Source of the DNA: Paracoccaceae bacterium | GTDB lineage: Bacteria; Pseudomonadota; Alphaproteobacteria; Rhodobacterales; Rhodobacteraceae | Length of the DNA: 57,066 bases | Assembly: GCA_026709265.1 (NCBI GenBank) | Contig: JAPOTI010000138.1 | Location: 1-57,066 of the forward strand | Direction of reading: 5' to 3' | In this document: one piece after another, positions 16,711 to 25,136 of the stretch | How the letters are laid out: each line of letters starts with the position of its first letter | Position numbering within the stretch: position 1 is the first letter of the stretch | Notes under the pieces: generated by a model | Seen by the model: only the letters and a program-made list of their open reading frames with translations | Database searches by the model: none | Told to the model about the DNA's origin: nothing | Position numbers and translations under genes: made by a program

Positions 16711-16736
16711 GATCCTGCGCAAGGTTGCGCAGGATC
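16711..16736 (+). promoter_or_regulatory. Perfect hairpin between rplT and pheS
   Basis: GATCCTGCGCA (16711-16721) pairs perfectly with TGCGCAGGATC (16726-16736) around AGGT: an 11-bp stem with a 4-base loop. No T run follows directly, though CTTTTG occurs 12 bases later. It may be a terminator, an attenuator for pheS, or a processing site. pheST operons in other bacteria are controlled by attenuation, which makes this stem a fair candidate. Confidence 0.6.
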
Positions 16737-16779
16737 ATGAAGGGCCGGCTTTTGTACTGAATACCGTTTTGGGGAACTG

Positions 16780-17865
16780 ATGAAATCGCTAGACGCGTTG
16801 CGCGAGTCCCATCTGACATCAATTGCCGCGGCCTCTTCCCATGACGAACTTGAGGTGGCACGGCTGGCCGCGTTTGGGCGTAAATCGGGTGAGATCAGTC
16901 AGCGGCTGAGCCAGCTTGGCAAAATGGATCCTGAACAACGACGTGAAATCGCACCACGCCTCAATCACATCAAGAACGAACTCCAGCAGGCCATTTCGGC
17001 AAAGAAGTCAGAGATTGAGGAGCGCGAAATTGAAGAGCAAATCGGTCAGGAGTGGACGGATATAACACTGCCCGGACGATACCGCGCCGAAGGCACCATT
17101 CATCCTGTCAGCCAGGTCACCGAGGAGGTGATCGCCATTTTTGCGGATCTGGGTTTTGAGGTCGCCGAAGGCCCCCAGATTGAAAGTGACTGGTATAATT
17201 TTGATGCCTTGAATATCCCGCCTGAACATCCGGCCCGACAGGAGCATGACACGTTCTTTATTCAGAATTCTGACTCGGACACAGGGCAACCGAATGTGCT
17301 GCGAACGCACACTTCGCCTGTACAAATCAGGGCAATGAACGCGGCCAAACCACCGATGCGCATCATCGCGCCGGGGCGGGTCTATCGTTGCGACTATGAT
17401 CAGACCCACACGCCGATGTTTCACCAGATTGAAGGTCTTGCTATCGACACGGATATTTCCATGGCACATCTGAAATGGACATTGGAAGAATTCTGTTGTG
17501 CCTTCTTTGAAGTTGAGAAGGCAGAACTGCGTTTTCGTGCGTCGCACTTCCCCTTCACAGAACCCTCAGCCGAGGTGGATCTGCGATGTTCGTGGGAACA
17601 GGGAAGGCTGAAGGTCGGAGAAGGTTCAGACTGGTTGGAGATTCTGGGCAGTGGAATGGTTCATCCGAATGTCCTGAAAGCCGGTGGTATTGACCCCGAC
17701 AATTGGCAGGGATTCGCTTTTGGGATCGGCATCGACCGCCTCGCCATGCTCAAATATGGTATACCGGATCTCCGTGCCTTTTTTGAGTCCGATATTCGCT
17801 GGTTGCGCCATTATGGATTCCGACCTCTTGATGTGCCATCACTCCATGGTGGCCTGAGCCGCTAA
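16780..17865 (+). CDS. pheS: Phenylalanyl-tRNA synthetase alpha subunit
   Basis: Catalytic subunit (361 aa) charging tRNA-Phe. The N-terminal coiled coil (about residues 1-85) is followed by the class II core: motif 2 in [20 protein letters not shown], the substrate pocket segment FTEPSAEVD, and motif 3 in [16 protein letters not shown]. Full length. The partner gene pheT, needed for an active alpha2-beta2 enzyme, normally follows directly but is replaced here by a DUF1244 gene, so pheT must lie elsewhere in the genome. Confidence 0.97.
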   Translation: MKSLDALRESHLTSIAAASSHDELEVARLAAFGRKSGEISQRLSQLGKMDPEQRREIAPRLNHIKNELQQAISAKKSEIEEREIEEQIGQEWTDITLPGRYRAEGTIHPVSQVTEEVIAIFADLGFEVAEGPQIESDWYNFDALNIPPEHPARQEHDTFFIQNSDSDTGQPNVLRTHTSPVQIRAMNAAKPPMRIIAPGRVYRCDYDQTHTPMFHQIEGLAIDTDISMAHLKWTLEEFCCAFFEVEKAELRFRASHFPFTEPSAEVDLRCSWEQGRLKVGEGSDWLEILGSGMVHPNVLKAGGIDPDNWQGFAFGIGIDRLAMLKYGIPDLRAFFESDIRWLRHYGFRPLDVPSLHGGLSR

Positions 17866-17879
17866 ACGGAGGACAAGAT

Positions 17880-18128
17880 ATGGATTCAAAAACGCAGACA
17901 GAACTTGAGGCGGCAGCTTTTCGAAGATTGCGGGATCATCTGCGCAATCGCACCGATGTCCAAAATATAGATTTGATGGATCTTGCCGGATTTTGCCGCA
18001 ATTGCTTGAGTCGTTGGTATCAGGAATCAGCGAATGAAATGGGGATCAAGATGGACAAGGACGAGGCCCGCGAAATTGTCTATGGTATGACCTATGGTGA
18101 CTGGAAACGCAGATATCAGACGGATTGA
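17880..18128 (+). CDS. DUF1244 family protein
   Basis: Small cytoplasmic protein (82 aa) of the DUF1244 family common in alphaproteobacteria and some gammaproteobacteria. Recognised by AAFRRLRDHLR near the N-terminus, DLAGFCRNCLSRWYQESA and the C-terminal EIVYGMTYGDWKRRY. GGAGG lies 9 bp before the ATG, 14 bp after pheS, so it is likely cotranscribed with pheS. Function unknown. In relatives it is often near pyk, and pyk lies upstream beyond the island here, so this is probably ancestral synteny. Confidence 0.85.
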   Translation: MDSKTQTELEAAAFRRLRDHLRNRTDVQNIDLMDLAGFCRNCLSRWYQESANEMGIKMDKDEAREIVYGMTYGDWKRRYQTD

Positions 18129-18183
18129 GCCGCCCCAGGGTGATATAGCCTTCACCCCATACGGCGCAGACCATTCAACAGCG

Positions 18184-18942
18184 TCAATTCCGCCTCGGAT
18201 CGTGCAGATGAAACGTAAATTGGCGCGGCAAGAGACCTGACTGAAGCCAGCAAATGTGGGTATAGATTGAAAAGACCGGCAGGCCAGTGGCCTTGCGGAT
18301 ATCTGCAGCAAAGGGAACCATATTCGTACATTCAAGAACGACTGCGCCGATATCGCGATGACTTTCGACGAGACCTTTGGCGGCATCCAGCAAATCGTCT
18401 TGACATAATGCGAAGTCGATCTCTGGTTGATCATCAAGAATCTTGCGACTGAATTCCCGCCCGCCATCTGTACCCGCAATTGGCGTATCGAGCGGAACGT
18501 TCGCTGCCACAAGATGATCCTCTGACAAATGTTCTTGCGAAATTGTCAGAATTCCCGCTTTCTTCCCCGTGGGAAGAAGGGCATTGATCGCCGGGATTTG
18601 CATGAGTGCGGACGCTGCAACCGGCACACCGACAGCGTCTTGGATCTCTTCCTGAACAAGCGAAAGAAACCCGCAATTCGTCGTCAATGCATCGACCCCG
18701 TGTGCCACCAGATCACGCCCGGCTTCAATGAATCCTTCAACCAGGCCAGCGGCACGATTTCTGATCACGCGATGCGGTGACGCGCCGCGGACAATTCGAA
18801 ACTGTACAGGAAAAGGCCATGTCCCGGCGTTTCCGACATCACCCAGCACGCGCGGGAACCTGGTCTCGAGCATCATCACGCCAATACATGCGCCAAAGAC
18901 GGTTTTCCCGCCATATTCACGTTCCAGAACTGCCTCCCTCAA
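18184..18942 (-). CDS. Asp/Glu/hydantoin racemase family protein
   Basis: Cofactor-independent racemase-fold enzyme of about 250 aa. The two catalytic cysteines are in place: DALTTNCGFLS and AVVLECTNMVP, and the family block MMLETRFPRVLGDVGN opens the protein. It could racemise an amino acid or hydantoin, or act as a maleate-isomerase-like or decarboxylase relative. The start is unsure: the longest frame opens with TTG at 18942, overlapping AGGGAGG that might itself be the ribosome binding site of a later start. It is divergent from the ABC operon at 19378 and may serve the same substrate, or convergently end the DUF1244 unit. Confidence 0.75.
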   Translation of the reverse strand: MREAVLEREYGGKTVFGACIGVMMLETRFPRVLGDVGNAGTWPFPVQFRIVRGASPHRVIRNRAAGLVEGFIEAGRDLVAHGVDALTTNCGFLSLVQEEIQDAVGVPVAASALMQIPAINALLPTGKKAGILTISQEHLSEDHLVAANVPLDTPIAGTDGGREFSRKILDDQPEIDFALCQDDLLDAAKGLVESHRDIGAVVLECTNMVPFAADIRKATGLPVFSIYTHICWLQSGLLPRQFTFHLHDPRRN

Positions 18943-19377
18943 CCGTCAAACTTTGCCCCGTATCCTATGCTCATCAGATCAAGATTCCAATTGAATGAAA
19001 AAGGATGAGATTTGAAGTGACGGAGATTCTTTTTCATCACGTTCTGGTATCAATCGATTTGACTTGATCCGACCAGAACCGTCCCGGCAATGGAATCTGT
19101 TTCTGGCAACAGAATTCTTGACTTCCGAGAGGTCGGAGTTGGATGTGAGCGGGTCAACCAGAATGTCAGCCGAGACGAGATCAAAAATGGCAGGTGCCGT
19201 GCTGCTGGCTTGATGTCGATGTTGATAACTCCATCAATGGGCATCTTCCTGCAATGCGATCAGCGTCCCGGAGTCCAACCGCCAGACCGGGTCCCGCCCC
19301 CTTTTTGTCTCTGCTTGCATACGCATTCAATTATGAATAGGGCTACTTGGACATCGTCAATCTTGGAGGACACACTG
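18943..19377. other. Regulatory spacer between racemase and the second ABC operon
   Basis: About 435 bp between divergent genes. It holds no supported gene; an open frame reads through it into the binding-protein gene but lacks family content. It is long enough for two promoters and an operator, but I cannot name a consensus. Confidence 0.4.
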
Positions 19378-20700
19378 ATGTTAAGACGCATTTTGGTGCG
19401 GGCGGGTCTGTCGACAGCCGCGATGCTGACGGCAACTACGATCGCGTGGGCTGAGGATATGCCCTACAATCTGCTGCCGGGCAAACCATTTGCCGGAACC
19501 ACACTGAACATACTCAGCGTCGTGACGCCGCAATTCGATGGCCTGATGCTGCGGGACAACGAATTCACCGAACTGACCGGTATCGAAACCGAGTGGACCT
19601 TTATTCCGTTCGGATCGTTACAGGAAAAGATCAATGCCGAGGGCATTGCGGCGACCGGGACATTTGATGTTGTCAATTATCTGGACAGCTGGGGACCGCC
19701 AAACGCCCATTGGCTGATGCAGATCGACGATCTCTTGGCACGTGATGGCATTTCGATGGATCGCTATCCAGCTGCCTTCGCGCGGTCGGCGCAATTCGAG
19801 GGCAAAACTCTGGGATTTCCCCTGCGTGCCCATCCACAATTGCTGTTTTATCGCAAAGATCTCATCCCGGACCCCCCGGGAAGCTGGGAAGACGTGATTG
19901 AAATTGGCAAGGAACTGAAGGAAACCAATCCTGATGTCGCCCCCATTGCCCTCTATTACAACAACGACGGCAACCGCCAAAATCTGTTCATCTGGATCAA
20001 TTTCCTATGGGCAGCCGGTGCGGACATATTCAATGACGACTGGACCCCGGCCTGGACCTCTGAGGAAGCCTTGCAGGCGACCGAAGACTATATCGCACTT
20101 CATACAATGCATCAGGTCACCAACCCCAATTCCCTCGCTTTCGTGGAGCAGGACGCACGTCAATCCTTCATGCAAGGCAATTCGGCGATGATTCCGGTCT
20201 GGTGGTGGGCCTATTCGGGTTTCTATAATCCGGACAGCTCGACTCTGACCAAAGACCAAGTGGCCTTTACCGGCATGCCGACCTACAATGGCACGGTCAA
20301 GACCTACGCCATTTCGATGCCTTTCTCGATCTCTGAATATTCTGCAAACAAGGGCGCCGCCTGGGAATTTCTGAAGTGGCTCTCTAACCCGGAGATGGAC
20401 AAAGCCAACGCGACCGAGAGGGAAGTCGCTGGAAAAACCATCATCAACAATGTCGTCACGCATATTTCGAGCCTGACCGATCCCGAGGTCAACGCCGCCA
20501 ATGATGGAATTCAGGGCGCTGCTTGGGATTCATTGAAGGAATCCGACATCATGCCGCAGATCCCGGAATGGCCCGAAGTGGGTGACATTCTGTCAGCCGC
20601 GATTGCCGAAGCCGCCGCGGGCGGAGATACCCGACAACTGATGACTGACGCCGCGGAGCGCGCCGAGAAGGTTCTTCGCCGCGCCGGTCGAATCCAGTAA
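19378..20700 (+). CDS. ABC transporter solute-binding protein (sugar type)
   Basis: Periplasmic family 1 binding protein (440 aa) delivering substrate to the permeases downstream. ATG 19378 follows GGAGG at 19365-19369; the resulting N-terminus, MLRRILVRAGLSTAAMLTAT to AWAED, is a clear Sec signal peptide with cleavage after about residue 25. The mature protein has the family traits NILSVVTPQFDGLM, a FDVVNYLDSW segment and an MIPVWWWAYSG aromatic cluster. A longer upstream frame is ignored because it lacks a site and would hide the signal. First gene of a six-gene operon that also holds a hydrolase and an RraA-fold protein. Confidence 0.9.
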   Translation: MLRRILVRAGLSTAAMLTATTIAWAEDMPYNLLPGKPFAGTTLNILSVVTPQFDGLMLRDNEFTELTGIETEWTFIPFGSLQEKINAEGIAATGTFDVVNYLDSWGPPNAHWLMQIDDLLARDGISMDRYPAAFARSAQFEGKTLGFPLRAHPQLLFYRKDLIPDPPGSWEDVIEIGKELKETNPDVAPIALYYNNDGNRQNLFIWINFLWAAGADIFNDDWTPAWTSEEALQATEDYIALHTMHQVTNPNSLAFVEQDARQSFMQGNSAMIPVWWWAYSGFYNPDSSTLTKDQVAFTGMPTYNGTVKTYAISMPFSISEYSANKGAAWEFLKWLSNPEMDKANATEREVAGKTIINNVVTHISSLTDPEVNAANDGIQGAAWDSLKESDIMPQIPEWPEVGDILSAAIAEAAAGGDTRQLMTDAAERAEKVLRRAGRIQ

Positions 20701-20704
20701 ACCA

Positions 20705-21619
20705 TTGGTGGGGCGGGCCTGGGTCCGCCCTCCCCGCGTGCGGGACAATATCCTGAAATACTTGCTGGTCGCTCCAGCAGTCGTCGTGGTCGCTGTCACC
20801 GCGATCTGGCCTCTCATTGAAGCCGCACGCCTCTCCTTCACGGTCGGGCGCCTCAACCGCCCGGGATCCCTGGAACAATATCTCGGCTGGGAAAACTATG
20901 TCTGGGCGGTGATGGAGGAACCCGCCTTCTGGAACTCCGTCTGGGTGACAGCTGCCTATACTTTTCTGACAGTCGCACTGACAACGATCCTGGCGCTTGC
21001 CCTGGCCCTGCTTTTGGCACCCGGAGGACGTCTGCGCAGCGGTGTTCAGACATTGCTGATCCTGCCTTTTGCCATGAGCCCAGCCCTGATCGGTGTGTCT
21101 TTCCGCTTCATGTTCAATCCCGAATTCGGTCTTTTCGACGCTTTTTTTGGGGCACTCATTCCGCCGCTGGCCAATGTGAGCTGGCTGGCCGACCCGATCC
21201 TTGCCTTTGCTGTCTGCATAATGGCTGATGTCTGGGGCTGGATTCCATTTCTGACACTGGTCCTGATCGGCGGTCTGATCAGTGTTCCGCGTGAGACATT
21301 GGAAGCGGCACAAATTGATGGCGCGAATGGCTGGCGCGTATTTCGTGATGTGACGCTGCCGCAGCTCGCTCCGGTCCTGGCGGTCGTAGTCATCCTGAAA
21401 TCGATTTTCTCGCTCAAGACGTTTGATCAGATCTTCATGCTGACCAATGGCGGGCCGGGGACCGCGACCCAGACGCTATCCCACTACATATACTTCAATG
21501 GCATGAAATACGGGCAAATCGGCTTCGCCGCATCGGTTGCCTGGCTCATGGTGATCCCCATGATCTTTCTCACCTACGCCTATGCAAAACTCGTATTCAG
21601 AAAAGACCAGGCCCAATGA
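20705..21619 (+). CDS. ABC transporter permease, MalF type
   Basis: Inner-membrane permease (304 aa) of the second importer, with six helices, the first at about residues 17-38 (LLVAPAVVVVAVTAIWPLIE). The EAA loop is EAAQIDGANGWRVFRDVTLP. The start is TTG 20705 or GTG 20708, four to seven bases after the binding-protein stop; no ATG precedes the first helix. It overlaps the next permease by four bases (ATGA at 21616-21619). Confidence 0.9.
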   Translation: MVGRAWVRPPRVRDNILKYLLVAPAVVVVAVTAIWPLIEAARLSFTVGRLNRPGSLEQYLGWENYVWAVMEEPAFWNSVWVTAAYTFLTVALTTILALALALLLAPGGRLRSGVQTLLILPFAMSPALIGVSFRFMFNPEFGLFDAFFGALIPPLANVSWLADPILAFAVCIMADVWGWIPFLTLVLIGGLISVPRETLEAAQIDGANGWRVFRDVTLPQLAPVLAVVVILKSIFSLKTFDQIFMLTNGGPGTATQTLSHYIYFNGMKYGQIGFAASVAWLMVIPMIFLTYAYAKLVFRKDQAQ

Positions 21620-22443
21620 CCGGGAACCGACTTCGCCGGCTGTTCTCCGCAATTCAGGTTGCCCTGATTCTTGTTGCGACATTTGTCATGCTGGTGCCAA
21701 TCGCCTGGATATTTCTCGCGGCATTCAAGACCCATGTCGATGTCTATCAGCTGAAACTTTTCTTTCGACCGACCCTCGAGAATTTCGGCACCGTCTTCGA
21801 CGCCCCTTTCCTGCTTGGAGCCAAGCTGTTCAACTCAACCATCGTGGCCCTCGTCACGGTCATGCTGGCGATTCCGATTGCGACCATGGCGGCCTATTCC
21901 TTCAGTCGTTTCCACCTCAGGGGCGAAACGGCGATGCTGGTGACGATTCTGGCGACGCAATTCGTCCCGGCGGTTATCATTGTACTGCCGTTCTTCGTGA
22001 TGTTTCGTGATATCGGACTTCTTGATACACGGGTCGGGCTCATCGTGGTTAACCTGGCTATCGTCATGCCATTTGCAATCTGGATGATAAAAGGGTTTAT
22101 CGACGGTATCCCGCTCGATACCGAAGAAGCCGCGATGGTGGATGGCTCATCGCGCGTACAAATGATTCGAAACATTGTTCTGCCGATGGCGGCGCCAGGT
22201 ATCCTCACGGCGGGAATCTTCTGTTTCATCATTGCCTGGAATGAATTCCTGTTTGCACTGATCCTGACCAATAAAAACGCGGTCACATTGCCAATCGGTC
22301 TTGCCCTCTTCAAGGCCGAGGAAGGCGATTTGTGGAATCTTCTGAGCGCCGCTGGAATCATCATCATGCTACCCATGTTCATACTTGCATTGCTCATCCG
22401 AAAATACTTCGTGCAAGGCATGACCATGGGGGCGGTGCGCTGA
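21616..22443 (+). CDS. ABC transporter permease, MalG type
   Basis: Second inner-membrane permease (275 aa). Helix one lies at about residues 13-35 (VALILVATFVMLVPIAWIFL), the EAA loop is EEAAMVDGSSRVQMIRNIVLP, and the C-terminus RKYFVQGMTMGAVR is typical of the MalG group. Overlaps both neighbours (4 bp upstream, 1 bp downstream), so expression of the importer subunits is tightly coupled. Confidence 0.9.
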   Translation: MTGNRLRRLFSAIQVALILVATFVMLVPIAWIFLAAFKTHVDVYQLKLFFRPTLENFGTVFDAPFLLGAKLFNSTIVALVTVMLAIPIATMAAYSFSRFHLRGETAMLVTILATQFVPAVIIVLPFFVMFRDIGLLDTRVGLIVVNLAIVMPFAIWMIKGFIDGIPLDTEEAAMVDGSSRVQMIRNIVLPMAAPGILTAGIFCFIIAWNEFLFALILTNKNAVTLPIGLALFKAEEGDLWNLLSAAGIIIMLPMFILALLIRKYFVQGMTMGAVR

Positions 22444-23501
22444 TGGCAGAGGTGATACTGCGCAATCTCACGAAGCGGTGGGGCGATGTTGTCGGTGTCG
22501 ACGATCAGTCACTGCATATCAGGGATCGCGAGTTCCTGGTGCTCCTCGGTCCATCAGGCTGCGGAAAGACAACGACTATGCGTATGATTGCCGGGTTGGA
22601 AGAACCGACCTCGGGTGAGGTCTGGATCGGAGATCGCATGGTCAACCAGGACCTGCCAAAGGACCGGGACGTGGCGATGGTGTTTCAGAATTACGGCCTC
22701 TACCCGCATATGTCGATCTTCGACAATATTGCTTATCCGCTACGGGTCCGCCATGTCACAAAAGATGAAATTCGCCCGCGGGTCGAAGATGCAGCGCGGA
22801 AGGTTGAACTTGTTGAATTCCTCGACCGTCGGCCCAGAGCGCTTTCGGGCGGCCAACGACAGCGTGTTGCCCTTGCCAGAGCTATTGTTCGAACTCCCAA
22901 AGTCTTTCTGATGGACGAACCCCTCTCCAATCTTGATGCCAAGCTCCGTGTCCTGATGCGGGCTGAGCTCAAACATCTCAGCCACGAACTGATGACAACG
23001 ACTGTCTATGTGACCCACGATCAGGTCGAAGCGATGACACTCGCTGACAGGGTTGCGGTCATGAAGGACGGAATCATCCAGCAACTTGGTACGCCCGATG
23101 ACATTTACAATGATCCGGCCAATATGTTTGTGGCGGGATTCATTGGATCGCCTGCCATGAACCTGATCAAAGGATCGATAAAGGATGGCGATTTTGTAAC
23201 GGCAGGCGGCAGGCGTTTGACACCGACTGGCGGCAAGGAGAACCACTCAGTGGTTCTTGGAGTCAGGGCCGACGATATCCGGATCTCTGACCCTGGCGAA
23301 GGCCGTCTCGACGTCACGATCTATGCCTTCGAAAATACCGGTGACAGTACGTTCCTGACCGTACAATGGGGCACACAGCGGATCATTGCGCGCGGCGGAC
23401 GGCATCTGAGAAAAGAGCAGGGCGATGTCGTCAGCATCACCATGGATCCTGACCACCTGTATCTATTCGATCCAGGCAGTGGATCACGCATTCGCAACTG
23501 A
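22443..23501 (+). CDS. ABC transporter ATP-binding protein, MalK/UgpC type
   Basis: Cytoplasmic ATPase (352 aa) energising the second importer. Walker A GPSGCGKT at residues 37-44, a normal Q-loop with Q82 in MVFQNYGLYP, signature LSGGQRQR, Walker B VFLMDEP with D-loop SNLDA, switch H in YVTHDQ, and a TOBE-like regulatory domain after about residue 240. Overlaps the upstream permease by one base. It is a useful internal control for the two atypical ATPases at 2776 and 3887. The C-terminal domain could contact a sugar-regulatory partner, but none is encoded nearby. Confidence 0.92.
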   Translation: MAEVILRNLTKRWGDVVGVDDQSLHIRDREFLVLLGPSGCGKTTTMRMIAGLEEPTSGEVWIGDRMVNQDLPKDRDVAMVFQNYGLYPHMSIFDNIAYPLRVRHVTKDEIRPRVEDAARKVELVEFLDRRPRALSGGQRQRVALARAIVRTPKVFLMDEPLSNLDAKLRVLMRAELKHLSHELMTTTVYVTHDQVEAMTLADRVAVMKDGIIQQLGTPDDIYNDPANMFVAGFIGSPAMNLIKGSIKDGDFVTAGGRRLTPTGGKENHSVVLGVRADDIRISDPGEGRLDVTIYAFENTGDSTFLTVQWGTQRIIARGGRHLRKEQGDVVSITMDPDHLYLFDPGSGSRIRN

Positions 23502-23507
23502 GGTTCA

Positions 23508-24206
23508 ATGAATCCGCTGCCTCTTGTTCTTCTGCCTGGAATGATGTGTGATGCGCGACTATTCACACCGCAGATCGCTGTGTTGGGAAACGCCCGGACA
23601 TTGCATTTCCCGACATTGTCGGGGGCGGCGACAATCAAAGGGCTGGCGCGTCAGATACTCGCAAATGCACCACCGAGATTTTCCTTGGCCGGACTTTCCA
23701 TGGGTGGAATCATCGCCATGGAAATGATGGCACAGGAACCTGAGCGCATCGCCCGTCTTGCCCTGCTTGACACCAACCCGTGCGCTGAACTTCCCGAGAT
23801 TCGGGCACGGCGGTGCGCGCAGATCGACAGGGTCCGCGCTGGTGCCCTGATTGAAGTGATCAGCAACGAAATGAAGCCGAATTATCTGGCTGACCGATCG
23901 AACAGTCAGGCAATCCTTGATCTGTGCATGCAGATGGCGCTTGATCTTGGTCCCGATATATTTGTCATCCAGTCTCGAGCCTTGCGCGACCGGCGCGATC
24001 GCCGGGAAACCCTGCGCAAGATACGCGTTCCAACACTGATACTGTGCGGACGAAAGGATCGACTCTGTCCAGTGGCCCGACACGAGTTAATGCACGGTCT
24101 GATTCCCGGCGCATCTCTTGAAGTGATCGAGGAAGCCGGCCACCTCCCGGTTCTCGAACAGCCGCAACTCACCAACGAGGCATTATCAAGATGGATCAGA
24201 TTGTAA
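23508..24206 (+). CDS. Alpha/beta hydrolase
   Basis: Cytoplasmic alpha/beta-hydrolase of 232 aa. The nucleophile elbow is GLSMGG (serine near residue 65), the acid is the aspartate in ILCGRKDRLCP, and the histidine is in EEAGHLPVLEQP, so the triad is complete. The N-terminal LPLVLLPGMMCDARLF carries the oxyanion-type loop. It begins six bases after the ATPase stop and overlaps the RraA-fold gene by 16 bp. Placement in an importer operon suggests it hydrolyses an ester or lactone of the imported compound. The exact substrate cannot be read. Confidence 0.85.
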   Translation: MNPLPLVLLPGMMCDARLFTPQIAVLGNARTLHFPTLSGAATIKGLARQILANAPPRFSLAGLSMGGIIAMEMMAQEPERIARLALLDTNPCAELPEIRARRCAQIDRVRAGALIEVISNEMKPNYLADRSNSQAILDLCMQMALDLGPDIFVIQSRALRDRRDRRETLRKIRVPTLILCGRKDRLCPVARHELMHGLIPGASLEVIEEAGHLPVLEQPQLTNEALSRWIRL

Positions 24207-24901
24207 TCGAAGACAGAACTCTGGCACTCCTCAGGCAAGTCGACACACCCACCGTCTGCAACGCCATTGAGGTCGCTCAGGGACGACGCGGCTTCTCCTT
24301 CTTCACCCGCGGCACAATGCAACATTCGCGCCCGGGATCGCCACCTATCGTTGGACTGGCACGAACGGCACGGATTGCCAGCGCAGCACCCGCCACCGCA
24401 CCCCCAGAAACACTGCGCAAGAGGCGTATGGACTATTACCGATACATGGCATCTGGCACCGGTCCGCGCTGCGCTGTGATTGAGGATGTTGACTATCCCG
24501 ACGCAATCGGTGCCTGGTGGGGAGAGATCAATGTCGCAGTGCATAAGGGTCTTGGAATGGTCGGAGCGGTGACCAACGGTGTGATACGCGATCTGGATGT
24601 TATCGACCCGGACTTCCCACTCCTCGCGGGCTCTATCGGTGTCAGTCACGGCTTCGTCCATATTGTGGAGACGCACACAACAGTTGATGTGATGGGACTG
24701 CGCGTCAGGCACGGTGATCTGATTCATGCGGATCGGCATGGCGCACTGGTGATTCCGGCCAGTGATCTCCCTGGTCTCGAGGAGTCGATCAACTCTGTGA
24801 TCGCTCATGAGGCCATCATTCTCAATCCCGCCAGAGCCGGTGACTTCGATATTGACAAGCTGGAAACAGCTTGGGCCGCGTTCGAAACCGAGCGGACATA
24901 G
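24191..24901 (+). CDS. RraA-fold protein (aldolase/decarboxylase-like)
   Basis: A 236-aa protein of the RraA/HMG-aldolase fold, formerly annotated as demethylmenaquinone methyltransferase. The metal-binding signature is present: G-M-V-G-A-V-T-N-G-V-I-R-D with R133 and D134; the residue usually seen as D in V-x-D-G is N here (N129). The C-terminal HADRHGALVIP matches the family's H-x-D-x-x-G-V-x-x-x-P. Enzymes of this fold include oxaloacetate decarboxylase and 4-hydroxy-4-methyl-2-oxoglutarate aldolase. It overlaps the hydrolase gene by 16 bp and ends the operon, so a two-step hydrolase plus aldolase/decarboxylase route for the imported substrate is a reasonable hypothesis. Confidence 0.8.
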   Translation: MDQIVIEDRTLALLRQVDTPTVCNAIEVAQGRRGFSFFTRGTMQHSRPGSPPIVGLARTARIASAAPATAPPETLRKRRMDYYRYMASGTGPRCAVIEDVDYPDAIGAWWGEINVAVHKGLGMVGAVTNGVIRDLDVIDPDFPLLAGSIGVSHGFVHIVETHTTVDVMGLRVRHGDLIHADRHGALVIPASDLPGLEESINSVIAHEAIILNPARAGDFDIDKLETAWAAFETERT

Positions 24902-24920
24902 GCGATCGCGTCACTTGCTG

Positions 24921-24939
24921 GTGAGATGAATGGTCTCAC
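24921..24939 (+). terminator. Possible terminator after the second ABC operon
   Basis: GTGAGA pairs with TCTCAC around a 7-base loop, 20 bp after the RraA-fold stop. Only scattered T residues follow, so it is a weak intrinsic terminator candidate. Confidence 0.35.
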
Positions 24940-25136
24940 TTGTCTGATCACTTTTCACTCTTCTGGTTGCCGAGAGCCGCGCGTTTATGCAACCAATGCA
25001 CGGTTCCAAACCATCCATTGGCTGATAACCAGTACACAAAGGAACAGACAGAATTCGCATTGCGCCGATCAAGATGAATTGCAGATTCTCTCGCAGTTGT
25101 TAGAATCGACGAAAAATTGAGGCAGACTGTGGTGTT

